Assembly (NCBI GenBank): GCA_017395045.1
Contig: JAFPWG010000024.1
Span: 1-64,000, forward strand
Direction of reading: 5' to 3'
Origin: Bacteroidales bacterium
Lineage (GTDB): Bacteria; Bacteroidota; Bacteroidia; Bacteroidales; UBA932
Length of the DNA: 64,000 bases
Shown: in pieces, positions 56,681-63,673 of the stretch
Numbering within the stretch: the first letter of the stretch is position 1
How the letters are laid out: every line of letters starts with the position of its first letter
Notes under the pieces: model-generated
The model's input: the letters and a program-made list of their open reading frames with translations, nothing else
Database searches by the model: none
What the model was told of the DNA's origin: nothing
Made by a program: the position numbers and the translations under genes

Positions 56681-57334
56681 ATGGATATTGACCCGCGGAC
56701 CGATTGCCATTGCCATATCCTGCCCGGCCTGGACGACGGAGCCGTGTCCCTGGAGGACTCGGTGTTTCTAGCCGGAAAACAGGTGGAATGGGGATTCCGG
56801 AAGGCTGTATGTACTTCACACAGAGTCGGAAAGTATCCCAACGAGCCAGGCCTGGTTACCTCCGTATGCAGAATGCTGCAGGAAGAGCTCCGGAAACGGA
56901 ACATCCCCTTGGAACTCATTCCGTCCATGGAGTACCGGCTGATACCGGAAACTTGGCCGGAGACCCTGGAAAAAGGCTGGCTACTTCCTTGGGAAGGCAA
57001 TCATATCCTCATCGAACTGCCTATCCACAAAGCCAGCCGGATCGGGAACATCGTTCCGGAGGACGAAATCAAGCGCCTCCTGGACATGGGATATCAACCG
57101 GTACTGGCACACCCGGAACGGTACCTTTACCTGGATTGGGACCGGTATCGCAGCTTGAAAGAGGCCGGAACGCTCTTCCAGCGGAACATCGGCTCGCTGG
57201 AAGGATTATATGGGGATGACGTGAGCGCCAGGGCGGAAACCCTTGCCGCCGAAGGATGGTACGACCTGCAGGGTACGGATCTCCATAACGCACGCTATGC
57301 GGCGTTCTTCGACAGTTTCGGATTCAACGTGTAA
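56681..57334 (+). CDS. CpsB/CapC-like PHP-fold tyrosine phosphatase
   Basis: 217 aa. The PHP motifs are DCHCHILPGLDDGA (metal-binding His pair and Asp), CTSH followed by KYPN, LAHPERY and GTDLHN. These fit the manganese-dependent CpsB/YwqE family, which dephosphorylates tyrosine kinases controlling capsule or exopolysaccharide synthesis. No cognate kinase gene is present here. The ATG at 56681 (MDIDPRTDCHCH) is chosen over a frame that opens inside maf. Confidence 0.85.
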   Translation: MDIDPRTDCHCHILPGLDDGAVSLEDSVFLAGKQVEWGFRKAVCTSHRVGKYPNEPGLVTSVCRMLQEELRKRNIPLELIPSMEYRLIPETWPETLEKGWLLPWEGNHILIELPIHKASRIGNIVPEDEIKRLLDMGYQPVLAHPERYLYLDWDRYRSLKEAGTLFQRNIGSLEGLYGDDVSARAETLAAEGWYDLQGTDLHNARYAAFFDSFGFNV

Positions 57335-57352
57335 GGAATCTTAAGATGGCAT

Positions 57353-57392
57353 AAAAAAAAAGAGAGTCGGCCTGTCACAGGCGGACGCTCTC
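57353..57392 (-). terminator. intrinsic terminator of the small 57.4-kb transcription unit
   Basis: Read on the minus strand, bases 57392-57362 form a GC-rich hairpin (GAGA/TCTC, GTC/GAC and GCCT/AGGC segments around a GTGAC loop). It is followed by nine T residues (57361-57353). The stop codon of the 30-codon ORF lies in the loop, so the 5' arm is coding. Confidence 0.85.
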
Positions 57393-57467
57393 ACTAACCA
57401 CATAATTAATAACACTAAAACTAATAACCAATAGAATGATTCCGTCAAGAGAACCTTGCTTCCTCAT
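57375..57467 (-). CDS. 30-aa hydrophobic peptide ORF within a putative small RNA
   Basis: ATG at 57467, TGA at 57377-57375. The peptide starts MRKQGSLDG, continues with a hydrophobic run IILLVISFSVINYVV and ends SESVRL: a basic N-terminus plus one short membrane-like helix. The ATG is 8 bases after a perfect TACCTTTG -7 box, so the transcript is nearly leaderless. The stop is inside the loop of a strong terminator. Codon choice is AT-rich, unlike neighbouring genes. It is not a family I recognise. It could be a leader or membrane micropeptide, or the ORF could be incidental and the RNA (about 118 nt) the functional product. It is not served by the neighbouring tdh transcript, which has its own terminator at 57622-57661. 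Confidence 0.5.
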   Translation of the reverse strand: MRKQGSLDGIILLVISFSVINYVVSESVRL

Positions 57468-57475
57468 TCCGGGTA

Positions 57476-57506
57476 CAAAGGTACGACTATTTTTTGGTTT
57501 TGCAAA
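57476..57506 (-). promoter_or_regulatory. promoter of the small 57.4-kb transcription unit
   Basis: Minus strand TTTG (57506-57503), a 19-base spacer and TACCTTTG (57483-57476), an exact consensus. Immediately upstream are long A/T tracts with an inverted repeat (57509-57531), resembling an UP-like element. A 13-bp palindrome (57554-57566) lies further up. Confidence 0.8.
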
Positions 57507-57553
57507 TTTTTTCAAAAGTTTTTTTTGAAAATTTTTAACGAAATTTATAAGTC

Positions 57554-57566
57554 ATTGATAATCAAT
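57554..57566. repeat. 13-bp palindrome upstream of the small unit
   Basis: ATTGAT, central A, ATCAAT. It lies about 48 bases upstream of the -33 element and shares the core TGATAATCA with the 44318-44338 palindrome. Confidence 0.4.
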
Positions 57567-57621
57567 ATGGAATTAAATAGATAATTTCTTCCCTACATAA
57601 ACTATTTCCCCGGAAAAACAC

Positions 57622-57661
57622 AAAAAAAAAGCGGAGAAAGACCCTGAATGTTCCCCTCCGC
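57622..57661 (-). terminator. intrinsic terminator of tdh
   Basis: On the minus strand GCGGAG (57661-57656) pairs with CTCCGC (57636-57631) across a 19-base loop, followed by nine T residues (57630-57622). It lies 39 bases after the tdh stop. Confidence 0.8.
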
Positions 57662-57699
57662 CCTTTCGGTGTGTTTCGTTTGCTTACAAATTGCAAGTA

Positions 57700-58653
57700 C
57701 TACAGGAGTTTCCTGCGCAGGCAAGCGATCATGTCCACGGTCATTGAGTCGATGTCATACGTGGGTTTCCAGTCCCATTCGGCGCGCGCACAGCTGTCGT
57801 CCATACTGTCGGGCCAGGAGTTGGCGATGGCCTGGCGCACCGGATCCACTTCGTAACGGACCTTCAGGGAAGGGATGTATTCGCGGATCTTGGCGAACAG
57901 GGTTTCCGGCTCGAAACTCATCGACGCGATATTGAAGGAGTTGCGGTGCACAAGACGGGAAGGATCGGCCTGCATCAGGTGCACGGCGGCGCCCAGGGCA
58001 TCCGGCATATACATCATATCCATATAGGTACCCGGAGCGATGGGGCATACAAACTCCTCCCCCTTTACGGCGGAATAATACACCTCCACGGCGTAGTCGG
58101 TGGTACCGCCGCCCGGAAGCGTGACGTTGGAAATCAGGCCCGGGAAACGGACCGAGCGGGTGTCAACGCCGTATTTATGGAAATAATAGTCACTCAGGAG
58201 CTCGGTGGCGACTTTCGTGACACCGTACATCGACCGGGGACGCTGAATGGTGTCCTGGGGCGTACCTACATGGGGCGTCTCGGGTCCGAAAGAGCCGATG
58301 GAACTGGGTGTAAAGACCGCACATTTCTTCTCGCGCGCCACTTCCAGGATGTTCAGCAGGCCGTTCATCTGGATGTCCCAGGCGAGCAGCGGTTTCTTCT
58401 CGGCGACGGCCGACAGGAGGGCGGCCAGATTGTAAATGGTGTCGATCCCGTATTTCTCGACGATATCGGCCAGCTGCTGCGCATTACGGACGTCGGCCAG
58501 TTCGGCGGGACCGCTTTCCAACAGTTCTCCCTTGGGCTCTGCACCCGGGATATAACCTGCAACGACATTCCCTTCCGGGATTTCGCGACGGATCTTCATC
58601 GTCAGTTCGGAGCCGATCTGGCCCGTGGAACCTATGACAAGAACATTTTTCAT
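57700..58653 (-). CDS. tdh: L-threonine 3-dehydrogenase, SDR (epimerase-like) type
   Basis: 317 aa extended short-chain dehydrogenase. NAD-binding GSTGQIG (about 8-14), a Ser/Thr region TPSSIGSFGP and the catalytic YGVTK are visible. The sequence type matches the NAD-dependent epimerase-like threonine dehydrogenases rather than the zinc form. It is divergent from kbl, which acts on its product 2-amino-3-oxobutyrate, giving threonine to glycine plus acetyl-CoA. It is followed by a strong terminator. Confidence 0.88.
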   Translation of the reverse strand: MKNVLVIGSTGQIGSELTMKIRREIPEGNVVAGYIPGAEPKGELLESGPAELADVRNAQQLADIVEKYGIDTIYNLAALLSAVAEKKPLLAWDIQMNGLLNILEVAREKKCAVFTPSSIGSFGPETPHVGTPQDTIQRPRSMYGVTKVATELLSDYYFHKYGVDTRSVRFPGLISNVTLPGGGTTDYAVEVYYSAVKGEEFVCPIAPGTYMDMMYMPDALGAAVHLMQADPSRLVHRNSFNIASMSFEPETLFAKIREYIPSLKVRYEVDPVRQAIANSWPDSMDDSCARAEWDWKPTYDIDSMTVDMIACLRRKLL

Positions 58654-58672
58654 TACGATCGGTTTTGTCTCA

Positions 58673-58680
58673 CAAATTTA
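58673..58680 (-). promoter_or_regulatory. tdh promoter -7 element
   Basis: Minus-strand TAAATTTG, 19 bases before the tdh ATG. A TTTG lies upstream, but with a 24-base spacer, longer than usual. Confidence 0.4.
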
Positions 58681-58724
58681 TGAGTTTTTTGTAAAAAAAC
58701 GATACAAATTCCGTAGAAAATCCA

Positions 58725-58732
58725 TAAATTTG
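58725..58732 (+). promoter_or_regulatory. kbl promoter -7 element
   Basis: TAAATTTG, 30 bases before the kbl ATG. No TTTG at the usual distance. Confidence 0.4.
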
Positions 58733-58762
58733 AAATCAGAAACACAAAAAACACTTTATACT

Positions 58763-59953
58763 ATGTACGGTAAATTCCAACAGCACCTCCAGGCCGAGCT
58801 CAAGGCCATCGAGGAAGCCGGCCTCTACAAGAAGGAACGCAACATCACTTCCCCGCAGAGCGCCGAGATTACGCTTCAGGACGGCAGCAAAGCCCTGAAC
58901 TTCTGCGCCAACAACTACCTCGGACTTGCCGACAACCCCCGCCTCGTCGCCGCCGCCGGGAAGGCCATGAAGGAACGCGGCTACGGCATGTCTTCCGTCC
59001 GCTTCATCTGCGGCACCCAGGACATCCACAAGGAGCTCGAAAAAGCCATCGCCGACTACTTCCATACCGATGACGCCATTCTCTACGCCGCCTGCTTCGA
59101 CGCAAACGGTGGCGTGTTCGAACCGCTTCTGACTGCGGAGGACGCGATCATCTCCGACTCCCTGAACCACGCCTCCATCATCGACGGCGTGCGCCTGTGC
59201 AAGGCCCAGCGTTTCCGCTATGCGAACGCCGACATGGCAGATCTCGAGGAGAAACTGAAGGAAGCCCAGGCCTGCCGCTTCCGCATCATCGTCACCGACG
59301 GTGTCTTCTCCATGGACGGCAACGTGGCCCCGATGGACAGGATCTGCGACCTGGCGGAGAAGTATGACGCCATGGTTATGGTCGATGAGAGCCACTCCGC
59401 CGGCGTTGTGGGCCCGACCGGCCACGGCGTCGCCGAGCAGTTCAACTGCTATGGCCGCATCGACATCTTCACCGGCACCCTTGGAAAGGCCTTCGGCGGT
59501 GCCGTAGGCGGCTTCACCACCGGCCGGCAGGAAATCATCGACATGCTCCGCCAGCGTTCCCGTCCGTACCTGTTCTCGAACTCCATCCCGCCGATGATCG
59601 CCGGCGCCGCCCTGGAGACCTTCAAGATCCTCAAGGAATCCGACCAGCTTCACGACCGCCTCGTGGAGAACGTGAACTACTTCCGCGACAAAATGATGGC
59701 CGCCGGCTTCGATATCAAGCCCACGCAGTCCGCCATCTGCGCCGTGATGCTGTACGACGCTCCCCTGTCCCAGAAATTCGCCGCCAAGATGGCGGAAGAA
59801 GGCATCTTCGTCACCGGTTTCTACTATCCGGTCGTACCGAAGGGGCAGGCCCGCATCCGCGTCCAGCTGTCCGCCGCACACCGGAAAGAACACCTGGACA
59901 AGGCCATCGCCGCCTTCATCAAGGTGGGCAAGGAACTGGGTGTCCTGAAATAG
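58763..59953 (+). CDS. kbl: glycine C-acetyltransferase (2-amino-3-ketobutyrate CoA ligase)
   Basis: 396 aa, standard length. This PLP enzyme cleaves 2-amino-3-oxobutyrate with CoA to glycine and acetyl-CoA. Visible features are FCANNYLGLADNP, DSLNHASIIDG, VDESHSAGVVGP and the PLP-Lys motif GTLGKAFGGA. The ATG at 58763 (MYGKFQQHL) is used; upstream frame extension passes through the promoter. It works with divergent tdh. A strong terminator follows. Confidence 0.94.
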   Translation: MYGKFQQHLQAELKAIEEAGLYKKERNITSPQSAEITLQDGSKALNFCANNYLGLADNPRLVAAAGKAMKERGYGMSSVRFICGTQDIHKELEKAIADYFHTDDAILYAACFDANGGVFEPLLTAEDAIISDSLNHASIIDGVRLCKAQRFRYANADMADLEEKLKEAQACRFRIIVTDGVFSMDGNVAPMDRICDLAEKYDAMVMVDESHSAGVVGPTGHGVAEQFNCYGRIDIFTGTLGKAFGGAVGGFTTGRQEIIDMLRQRSRPYLFSNSIPPMIAGAALETFKILKESDQLHDRLVENVNYFRDKMMAAGFDIKPTQSAICAVMLYDAPLSQKFAAKMAEEGIFVTGFYYPVVPKGQARIRVQLSAAHRKEHLDKAIAAFIKVGKELGVLK

Positions 59954-59972
59954 GAGGGAAACCTGAAATGAG

Positions 59973-59999
59973 AACGGCGGCCTTCATCGGGCCGCCGTT
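59973..59999. terminator. intrinsic terminator after kbl
   Basis: AACGGCGGCC (59973-59982) and GGCCGCCGTT (59990-59999) form a 10-bp perfect stem with a 7-base loop, followed on the plus strand by TTTCCTATTCCTTTTT. It also lies just beyond the gtrA stop on the minus strand and may serve both genes. Confidence 0.8.
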
Positions 60000-60001
60000 T
60001 C

Positions 60002-60484
60002 CTATTCCTTTTTCTTGTTGACTTTCTTGAAAATCACGAACTCGCTCATATAGAAGTTCATCGTCCCGGTGACACAGGTCGCCAGCATGTTGCACAGAAC
60101 AGGTTCGTAGGAAGCTCCCTGCAGCCACCCCAGCGACACGAAGACGAAGTGGATGCCCTGCATGAGCAGCAACCTGATCAGGAAGGTACCCGCCGATGTC
60201 GCATTGTACGCTGCAAAATGCCGCCAGAAGGAACGGGTACTCCGCCGGGTGATGCGCTCCCGCCAGACAAACTGATAGGCAATGATGAAATTCGTAAGGA
60301 CGGCCAGTTCAAAGGAAATCAGCGGTGCAATCCAGAGCGTCCACAGATAGCTGTCCTGGAAAAAACGGGCCGACAGGAACCAATGTAAGCCCAGGTCCAC
60401 CACGGTTCCCAGGCTGCTGGTGAGCATGAACATGATGAACTTCGTGAGGACTTCCTCCAGACGTTTCCTGGTCGGTTTTCGCAT
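60002..60484 (-). CDS. GtrA-like family membrane protein
   Basis: 160 aa with four hydrophobic helices. The GtrA pattern is visible in FIMFMLTSSLGTVVDLGLHWFL, FELAVLTNFIIAYQFVW and the C-terminal CVTGTMNFYMSEFVIF. GtrA-like proteins are thought to flip prenyl-linked sugars for surface polysaccharide; no glycosyltransferase partner is adjacent here. The ATG at 60484 (MRKPTRKR) is preferred to 60520 because a TATCTTTG -7 box (60498-60491) lies between them. Only 6 bases separate that box from the ATG. Confidence 0.82.
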   Translation of the reverse strand: MRKPTRKRLEEVLTKFIMFMLTSSLGTVVDLGLHWFLSARFFQDSYLWTLWIAPLISFELAVLTNFIIAYQFVWRERITRRSTRSFWRHFAAYNATSAGTFLIRLLLMQGIHFVFVSLGWLQGASYEPVLCNMLATCVTGTMNFYMSEFVIFKKVNKKKE

Positions 60485-60490
60485 AATACA

Positions 60491-60498
60491 CAAAGATA
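60491..60498 (-). promoter_or_regulatory. gtrA-like gene promoter -7 element
   Basis: Minus-strand TATCTTTG, with CTTG 19 bases upstream (one mismatch to TTTG). It ends 6 bases before the ATG, implying a leaderless or near-leaderless mRNA. Confidence 0.55.
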
Positions 60499-60586
60499 CG
60501 AACAATTTTCCTGTAAGCAAGATTTCAAGGAAAGTGTTGTGTATTTCGGGTAAAATTCATACTTTTACAAAGCATTTCAAAGAATA

Positions 60587-61396
60587 ATGGAACCTGCTGA
60601 AACCTATACCATTGACATTTCCCAAACCCTCCGGAAGAAGTTCGGGGAGAAGACTCCGAAATGGGTCCTGCGTCTCGCCCGGAAAATCCTTCACGAGGAT
60701 TTCCTGAACGAGTACTTCCGGGAAGGATACACCGGCGTGGAGTTCGCGGAAAAGGCCCTCGAACACATGGGCGTCCACCTCAAGGTGGAAGGGTTGGAGA
60801 AAGTCCCGTCGGACCGTCTCATCACCGTCGCGTCCAACCACCCGCTGGGCGGTCACGACGCCCTTGCGCTCGTATCCATCTTCGGCCGCCACTTCGACGG
60901 GAACATCCGCATCATGGTCAATGATTTCCTGATGGTCCTGAAGCAGCTCAACGGAATCTTCGTCCCTGTGAACAAGGTCGGTGGGCAGTCGCGCTCCCTG
61001 TCGGAACAGACCGACGCCATCTTCCGGAGCGACGCCCAGATCCTCTTCTTCCCCGCCGGTAAGTGCGCCCGGCGCATCGACGGGAAGATCCAGGACCCCG
61101 AATGGAAAAAAACCTTTATCACCAAGAGCGTCGAAACGCAGCGAGACATCATCCCCATGCACTTCTATGGCCGCAATTCCTGGCGGTTCTACTTCGTGGA
61201 CTGGATCGGGAAGATCACCGGACTGAACAAGAAGTTCCCCTTGGCAATGATCTTGCTGGTGGATGAAATGTACCGGGCCCGGGGAAAAACCTATCGCGTC
61301 GTCATCGGCGACCCCATCCCCTGGCAGACTTTCGACAACAGCAAACGCCCCGCCCAGTGGGCCCAGTGGATGAAATCCCTGGTAGAGAACCTTTAA
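60587..61396 (+). CDS. glsA: O-acyltransferase of glycine-lipid (ornithine-lipid-like) synthesis
   Basis: 269 aa PlsC-like acyltransferase. NHPLGGHD (84-91) holds the catalytic His and Asp (five-residue spacing), and FPAGKCARR matches the acyl-acceptor FPEG-type motif. A charged N-terminus precedes it, and there is no clear membrane helix. Its neighbour glsB supplies the N-acylated amino acid, so this enzyme probably adds the second acyl chain, as in the Bacteroides GlsA/GlsB pathway for glycine and related aminolipids. The pairing supports the assignment. A weak TACTTTTA -7 box lies at 60560-60567. Confidence 0.82.
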   Translation: MEPAETYTIDISQTLRKKFGEKTPKWVLRLARKILHEDFLNEYFREGYTGVEFAEKALEHMGVHLKVEGLEKVPSDRLITVASNHPLGGHDALALVSIFGRHFDGNIRIMVNDFLMVLKQLNGIFVPVNKVGGQSRSLSEQTDAIFRSDAQILFFPAGKCARRIDGKIQDPEWKKTFITKSVETQRDIIPMHFYGRNSWRFYFVDWIGKITGLNKKFPLAMILLVDEMYRARGKTYRVVIGDPIPWQTFDNSKRPAQWAQWMKSLVENL

Positions 61397-61428
61397 CCGT
61401 AACCTTGTACTAAACCCAATACCTGACC

Positions 61429-62406
61429 ATGAAACGAATCATCGATTCCGTCGACAGGGAGCTCCTGAAATCGGAGTTGAACGAGGACCGGCACCTGCGT
61501 ACCACCAACCGTGCCGGCAATGAACTGTACGTCGTCGGACCGGATGCCGTCAATGTCATCCGGGAAATCGGACGGCTCCGCGAAATCGCCTTCCGCAACG
61601 ACGGCGGCGGTACCGGAGAGCCCCTGGACATCGACAAGTTCGATACCGATCCCGCCTACGGTTACCGACAGCTCGTCCTGTGGGACCCGGAAGCCGAAGA
61701 AATCATCGGCGGATACCGCTTCTGCATCTGTGACGAAGCCGTTTACGACCGGTACGGCCAGCCCATCCTGACCTCCTCCCACATGTTCGAGTTCTCGAAG
61801 AAATTCATCCGCGACTATCTTCCCTACACCCTCGAACTGGGACGTTCGTTCGTATCGGTCGAATACCAGAGTTCCAAATCGGGATCCAAGAGCCTGTTCG
61901 CCCTGGACAATCTTTTCGACGGCATCGCCGCCCTGGGCGTCATGTACAAGGACCGGCTGAAGTATTTCTTCGGAAAGATGACCATCTACCCCGAATACAA
62001 TACCGAGGCCCGCGAGATGGTCATGTATTTCCTGAGGAAGTATTTCGGGGAGAAGGCGGACCTGCTCAAGATCCGCAAGCAGGTCAAAATCAACAATCCC
62101 AAGCGTTTCCACGAGGTTTTCACCGGGAGCAACTACAAGGAGAACTACGCTATCCTCAAGTCCGAGGTGTCCAAGCTGGGCGTAAACATCCCCCCGCTGG
62201 TGAATACCTACATGAACCTTTCTCCGTCCATGATCTATTTCGGGACGGGCATCAACGACGAGTTTGCCGATGTCTTCGACTCCGGCATCCTCATCGCGTT
62301 CGATGAAATGTATCCCGAGAAGATCGAACGCCACTCCAACTCTTTCCTGAAGATGGGTTGGAGGGCCATCCGGGCCAGGCTAAAGCGCTTCCAGCGCGGC
62401 AGCTAG
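61429..62406 (+). CDS. glsB: GNAT-type N-acyltransferase GlsB (hemolysin/OlsB-like)
   Basis: 325 aa. The fold is the acyl-ACP-dependent GNAT type related to ornithine-lipid OlsB and to so-called hemolysin acyltransferases. Segments such as VVGPDAVNVIREIGRLREIAFR, YRQLVLWDPEAEEIIGGYRFC and ELGRSFVSVEYQSSKSGSKSLFALDNLF are characteristic. It would attach a 3-hydroxy-acyl chain to glycine or a similar amino acid. It lies 32 bases after glsA in the same direction. Its 3' end overlaps the convergent TlpA-like gene by 27 bases. Confidence 0.82.
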   Translation: MKRIIDSVDRELLKSELNEDRHLRTTNRAGNELYVVGPDAVNVIREIGRLREIAFRNDGGGTGEPLDIDKFDTDPAYGYRQLVLWDPEAEEIIGGYRFCICDEAVYDRYGQPILTSSHMFEFSKKFIRDYLPYTLELGRSFVSVEYQSSKSGSKSLFALDNLFDGIAALGVMYKDRLKYFFGKMTIYPEYNTEAREMVMYFLRKYFGEKADLLKIRKQVKINNPKRFHEVFTGSNYKENYAILKSEVSKLGVNIPPLVNTYMNLSPSMIYFGTGINDEFADVFDSGILIAFDEMYPEKIERHSNSFLKMGWRAIRARLKRFQRGS

Positions 62407-62886
62407 CTTGGTGACCATCACGGTACCGAGGAGAACCTTCCCGTCGGGGCCGACCAAGTACATCGAAGGAATCCACTTGACCCGGAAACTGTCCGCGACG
62501 GTGGATTCCTTTTTCGTCACGAAATCGCTCAGCTGGAGCCAGCCGATGCCGTTTTCGGCGACATAGGAATCCAGTTTCTCAGGATCCGTATCGAAGGAAA
62601 TGCCCACGAATTCCACCTTGTCGCCGAAACGCTCCCAGAGGTCCTTCATCGCCGGCACGTCGGCCCGGCAGTCCGGACACCAGGTGGCCCAGAAATCATA
62701 GACGACATATTTTCCGGCGAATTCATCCGGGGAATGGAGCACGTCGGAACGGTCCTTCAGGGAGAAGGCAGGGATGGACTCCCCCTTCTTGATCATGTCG
62801 ACGGCGTATTCGCTGTCTGCGTCTTTCGTATTCTTGCAGGCGGTGAAGACGGCAAGGGCCAGGCAAAGGAAAAGGATTCTTTTCAT
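62380..62886 (-). CDS. TlpA-like thioredoxin-fold lipoprotein
   Basis: 168 aa. A lipobox Cys at 17 (LAVFTAC) follows a short signal. The redox motif WCPDC lies at 69-73 within VVYDFWATWCPDC, and the cis-Pro segment is KWIPSMYLV. It is a periplasmic thiol-disulfide oxidoreductase of the ResA/TlpA class. The ATG at 62886 overlaps the DUF5715 stop as ATGA; a longer frame to 62910 would spoil the lipoprotein signal. Redox partners are not in the window. Confidence 0.87.
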   Translation of the reverse strand: MKRILFLCLALAVFTACKNTKDADSEYAVDMIKKGESIPAFSLKDRSDVLHSPDEFAGKYVVYDFWATWCPDCRADVPAMKDLWERFGDKVEFVGISFDTDPEKLDSYVAENGIGWLQLSDFVTKKESTVADSFRVKWIPSMYLVGPDGKVLLGTVMVTKLAAALEAL

Positions 62887-63587
62887 TTTCGTACGGTTAT
62901 ATGGAAACAATTCTGCTTTTTCTCATACTTGACATAGCAGGCGCCCTGGTCGTGCAGGTCTTTCAGCACCTGGGACAGGGTTGCCCGGAGGTATTCCGGC
63001 GGCACGTCTTCATAGGCCCGTCCCCGAAGCTCCGGAACCTTTACATACCGCCAGTAAGACAGGTCGAAAGTAGTGCCGTACCGGTGCGTCGAATTCTCCG
63101 AAGCATTGATGTTTCCCTTTCGGAGGGCCCGGACATCCGCTTCTGTACGCAACACGGAAGTAACAAATAACTTATTGGGATTCAATCCTTTGGAAGCGAG
63201 AGAATCCTGGAAGTTCCGACCGATGCGGTCCAGCAGTTCCGCCGCGGACGGGATCAGGAACGGAATGGAATGGGTAAGGCTGTCCACGCAGTACAGGTCG
63301 TTGTCCTTGATTTCCACAAGGAGTTTCTTCATCCTTTCTGCGGCTTCCCGGTCCTCCACCGGCGGTACACCCACAGCTTGAGCCATCGCGAGCTGGGTCT
63401 CATTCAGGTCGTTGAACTCCTTGGCGAACTTGACATCCCAGATCCGGACGGGATGGTTTACAATCGGTTCCGCGTGCTTCCATTTCCAATCCTTAACAGA
63501 ATGCACAAGCGATCGGACGGAGACCGTCAGGAGGACAGCAGTGGCAAGAAAGACCAGAAGCCGGATATGGCATCGTTTCAGTTTCAT
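62883..63587 (-). CDS. DUF5715 family protein with M15-peptidase-like zinc site
   Basis: 234 aa with an N-terminal membrane anchor or signal (8-26). The C-terminal half has FVTSVLRTEAD, then SENSTHRYGTTFDLSY, which matches the M15 pattern S-x-H-x2-G-x3-D (His168, Asp175), and a final His229 in FHITV. This layout resembles zinc D,D- or L,D-carboxypeptidases of the VanY/Ply type that trim peptidoglycan stems. I infer that role; the family is annotated only as DUF5715. It is coupled to the thioredoxin-like gene. Confidence 0.75.
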   Translation of the reverse strand: MKLKRCHIRLLVFLATAVLLTVSVRSLVHSVKDWKWKHAEPIVNHPVRIWDVKFAKEFNDLNETQLAMAQAVGVPPVEDREAAERMKKLLVEIKDNDLYCVDSLTHSIPFLIPSAAELLDRIGRNFQDSLASKGLNPNKLFVTSVLRTEADVRALRKGNINASENSTHRYGTTFDLSYWRYVKVPELRGRAYEDVPPEYLRATLSQVLKDLHDQGACYVKYEKKQNCFHITVRK

Positions 63588-63642
63588 CGTATAAATATAG
63601 GTATAATTGTGCGAAAAAAGGGCAAATCCCGAAAATAAGTGT

Positions 63643-63650
63643 TAATTTTG
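63643..63650 (+). promoter_or_regulatory. -7 element before the last gene
   Basis: TAATTTTG, 23 bases before the ATG at 63674. No clear -33. Confidence 0.4.
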
Positions 63651-63673
63651 CACCTGCTAATAGAAAATGAGAT

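Noticed and set aside
60485-60520. Longer start for the gtrA-like gene (60520)
   Set aside because: A TATCTTTG -7 box lies between that codon and the MRKPTRKR start, so the extension would not be transcribed.
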